Assembly: GCA_023426345.1 (NCBI GenBank)
Contig: JAFAAX010000102.1
Location: forward strand, 1 to 6,678
Direction: 5' to 3'
Length of the DNA: 6,678 nucleotides
DNA from: Actinomycetes bacterium
Lineage (GTDB): Bacteria > Actinomycetota > Actinomycetes > Actinomycetales > Actinomycetaceae
This document shows positions 5,933-6,678 of this stretch, one piece after another (position 1 is the first letter of the stretch; the number at the start of each line of letters is the position of its first letter). A program made the position numbers and the translations under genes. Under the pieces are notes generated by a model. It was not told the DNA's origin, ran no database searches, and saw nothing but the letters and a program-made list of their open reading frames with translations.

Positions 5933-6252
5933 AGCGGGACCGCGTCCGCCAGTGCCGAGCCGGAGATCCCCTCTCTGAGGAGCTGGACCGGAAGGATGTC
6001 GACGTCGCTCCGTTCCAGGAGTTGACGCGCCTCCTCCATCAATCCGCTCGCGCGCAGCAGAACGTTCCCATCCGCGGGGTCCATCTCCACGAGGATGTCG
6101 ATGTCGCTGTCATCGCCCGCGTCCCCTCGGGCGACGGAGCCGAACAGTCTCGGGTTCGTCGCCCCGTACCTGCGCAGCAGATCCTCAAGCGCGCCCCGAT
6201 GCGCCTCGAGGACCTGGCGCCTCGCGGTGCTCGGCGAGTCGATGCTGGGCAT
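5929..6252 (-). CDS. mntA: MntA-like nucleotidyltransferase antitoxin
   Basis: A 107-residue minimal nucleotidyltransferase. It shows the polymerase-beta-type motif GS-x10-DxD exactly: Gly38-Ser39, then Asp50-x-Asp52, in LFGSVARGDAGDDSDIDILV (36-55). A third acidic residue is Asp85 in RSDVDIL. In known MntA-HepT pairs this enzyme transfers AMP from ATP to a tyrosine near the HepT active site and so silences the toxin. All metal-binding residues are present, so the enzyme looks active, yet its partner here lacks the catalytic end including the usual target tyrosine. It could act on another HEPN toxin or be a leftover. The start at 6252 has a leaderless-type promoter (TAGGCT-GAGGAC-ATG). G+C is about 65%, lower than the surroundings. 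Confidence 0.85.
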   Translation of the reverse strand: MPSIDSPSTARRQVLEAHRGALEDLLRRYGATNPRLFGSVARGDAGDDSDIDILVEMDPADGNVLLRASGLMEEARQLLERSDVDILPVQLLREGISGSALADAVPL

Positions 6253-6258
6253 GTCCTC

Positions 6259-6264
6259 AGCCTA
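6259..6264 (-). promoter_or_regulatory. Leaderless -10 element of the mntA gene
   Basis: On the minus strand TAGGCT-GAGGAC-ATG. TANNNT ends 6 nt before the start codon. GAGG lies only 2 nt from the ATG, too close to act as a usual Shine-Dalgarno. No clear -35 is seen. Confidence 0.5.
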
Positions 6265-6326
6265 CCGGGTGTCAGGCGTTCCAGCGCCCGCCGCCGTCCC
6301 TGATCTCACACGCCGCGGTCACGGCT

Positions 6327-6349
6327 GGACCCGGGTCCCGTGCTAGCGT
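6327..6349 (+). promoter_or_regulatory. Promoter with 12-bp palindrome
   Basis: TAGCGT (6344-6349) fits TANNNT and is preceded by TGC (6341-6343), giving an extended -10 that can replace a weak -35. GGACCCGGGTCC (6327-6338) is a perfect 12-bp palindrome just upstream, in the spacer where a repressor would block polymerase. The expected transcription start is near 6356. Confidence 0.5.
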
Positions 6350-6355
6350 GATCCC

Positions 6356-6570
6356 CGGCGGTCCTGCACACCGCCCGCGTCGTTGAGAAACGGGGTCCGC
6401 GGTCCCACCGCTTGAGCCCCTTCCGTCCCTCCCCCCTGGCGAGGGCGGCCACAGCTTTTCGGACGGCGAACGGATGCGCCGACCAGGCGCCTTCGCCCCT
6501 TGTGCCACCGGCCCTCCCATGGCCGCGTGCCACCGAATTCCCGGGCCCGTGCTCGCCCGGAGGAGATCAC
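6356..6570 (+). promoter_or_regulatory. Structured mRNA leader, possible cis-regulatory RNA
   Basis: About 215 nt separate the likely transcription start from the start codon at 6571. Stems that can be read directly are GGCGGT (6357-6362) with ACCGCC (6370-6375), and GCGGT (6399-6403) with ACCGC (6407-6411) inside GGGG (6392-6395) with CCCC (6417-6420). Others are CCGTCC (6423-6428) with GGACGG (6461-6466), GCGCC (6476-6480) with GGCGC (6486-6490), and CCGGGC (6541-6546) with GCCCGG (6555-6560). The last stem takes up the first two bases of the Shine-Dalgarno. A 9-base direct repeat GTGCCACCG occurs at 6502-6510 and 6527-6535. I compared it by eye with TPP, cobalamin, ZTP, M-box, guanidine and ydaO riboswitches and saw no match. 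High G+C alone makes some pairing likely. Confidence 0.4.
6559..6565 (+). promoter_or_regulatory. Shine-Dalgarno of the right-edge gene
   Basis: GGAGGAG ends 5 nt before the ATG at 6571. It is one of the strongest ribosome sites in the window and is the main reason for calling a gene here. Confidence 0.75.
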
Positions 6571-6678
6571 ATGACCTCGATCCACGATCGTCGACCGGCC
6601 ACGCCCGCGTCCGTGCTGCTCGGAGGGTCCCCGTCCCGCGGCTCCCGCCCCGACCAGGACGCGCCCGTCCCCCAGCGC
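6571..6678 (+). CDS. Unidentified protein, N-terminus only
   Basis: Thirty-six codons are open to the window edge, beginning MTSIHDRRPATPASVLLGG. The residues are rich in Pro, Arg, Ser and Asp, suggesting a disordered or cytosolic N-terminal tail. There is no signal peptide and no recognisable motif. About nine in ten codons end in G or C, as in the clear genes of this window, which supports true coding. It has a strong Shine-Dalgarno, a likely promoter about 220 bp upstream and a long leader, so its expression is probably controlled. The product cannot be named from this fragment. Confidence 0.6.
   Translation, partial: MTSIHDRRPATPASVLLGGSPSRGSRPDQDAPVPQR

Larger units (their letters stand above)
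6253..6570. other. Gene-free divergent region
   Basis: These 318 bases lie between the mntA start and the start of the plus-strand gene at 6571. Their left part (6253-6343) carries the mntA promoter and a palindrome. The rest is the probable leader of the plus-strand gene. Open frames on either strand here are rich in Arg, Pro and Gly, have no good ribosome site and resemble no family I know, so I call no gene. Confidence 0.6.

Noticed and set aside
6272..6585. Three minus-strand open frames of 75-82 codons in the right-hand gap.
   Set aside because: They overlap one another in different frames, are rich in Arg and Gly, lack ribosome sites and cross a likely promoter for the opposite strand.
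6474..6678. Plus-strand frame from the ATG at 6474, open to the edge.
   Set aside because: It has no ribosome site, is Arg/Pro-rich, and competes with the frame at 6571 that has GGAGGAG and GC-ending codons.

Overview
The window reads as ordinary chromosome from a very high-GC Gram-positive bacterium, most likely an actinomycete. Genes of the main background run at roughly 72-80% G+C with codons ending almost always in G or C. The DUF4349 lipoprotein, the C69-family dipeptidase and the TANNNT leaderless promoters all suit Actinobacteria. An Actinomyces/Schaalia-like genus is a guess, not something the sequence proves.

Layout. Bases 1-916 (minus strand) hold all but the C-terminal end of a DUF4349 membrane-anchored lipoprotein; the gene runs off the left edge through a 12-G tract. 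A 100-bp divergent spacer with dyad repeats separates it from a plus-strand pair: a 12-helix MFS transporter (1017-2297) and, 55 bp on, a C69-family dipeptidase (2353-3891). The dipeptidase carries an in-frame stretch of about 47-49% G+C in its middle (about 3011-3140). It converges with a minus-strand block that fills 3919-6252. Read in the direction of transcription, that block is a MntA-like nucleotidyltransferase antitoxin plus a shortened HepT/HEPN partner, an SDR oxidoreductase, a PF09720-type antitoxin plus RelE/ParE-type toxin, and a DUF2249 protein. The last 426 bp hold a promoter with a 12-bp palindrome, a GC-rich leader of about 215 nt with several hairpins, and the first 36 codons of an unrecognised plus-strand gene.

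How the pieces work together. The transporter and dipeptidase probably form a housekeeping pair on one strand. The minus-strand block looks like a small accessory island: two toxin-antitoxin modules of lower G+C (about 62-66%) lie on either side of the SDR gene. Both modules are translationally coupled by a 4-bp GTGA overlap. Every first gene in this block has a -10-like hexamer ending exactly 6 nt before its ATG and no useful Shine-Dalgarno, so these mRNAs are probably leaderless. The plus-strand genes have strong Shine-Dalgarno sequences instead.

I saw no tRNA, rRNA, CRISPR array, insertion sequence or phage gene. I do not see a clearly new multi-gene system. The points most worth a second look are the low-GC insert in the dipeptidase, the HepT that ends before its catalytic motif, the uniform leaderless architecture, and the structured leader at the right edge.
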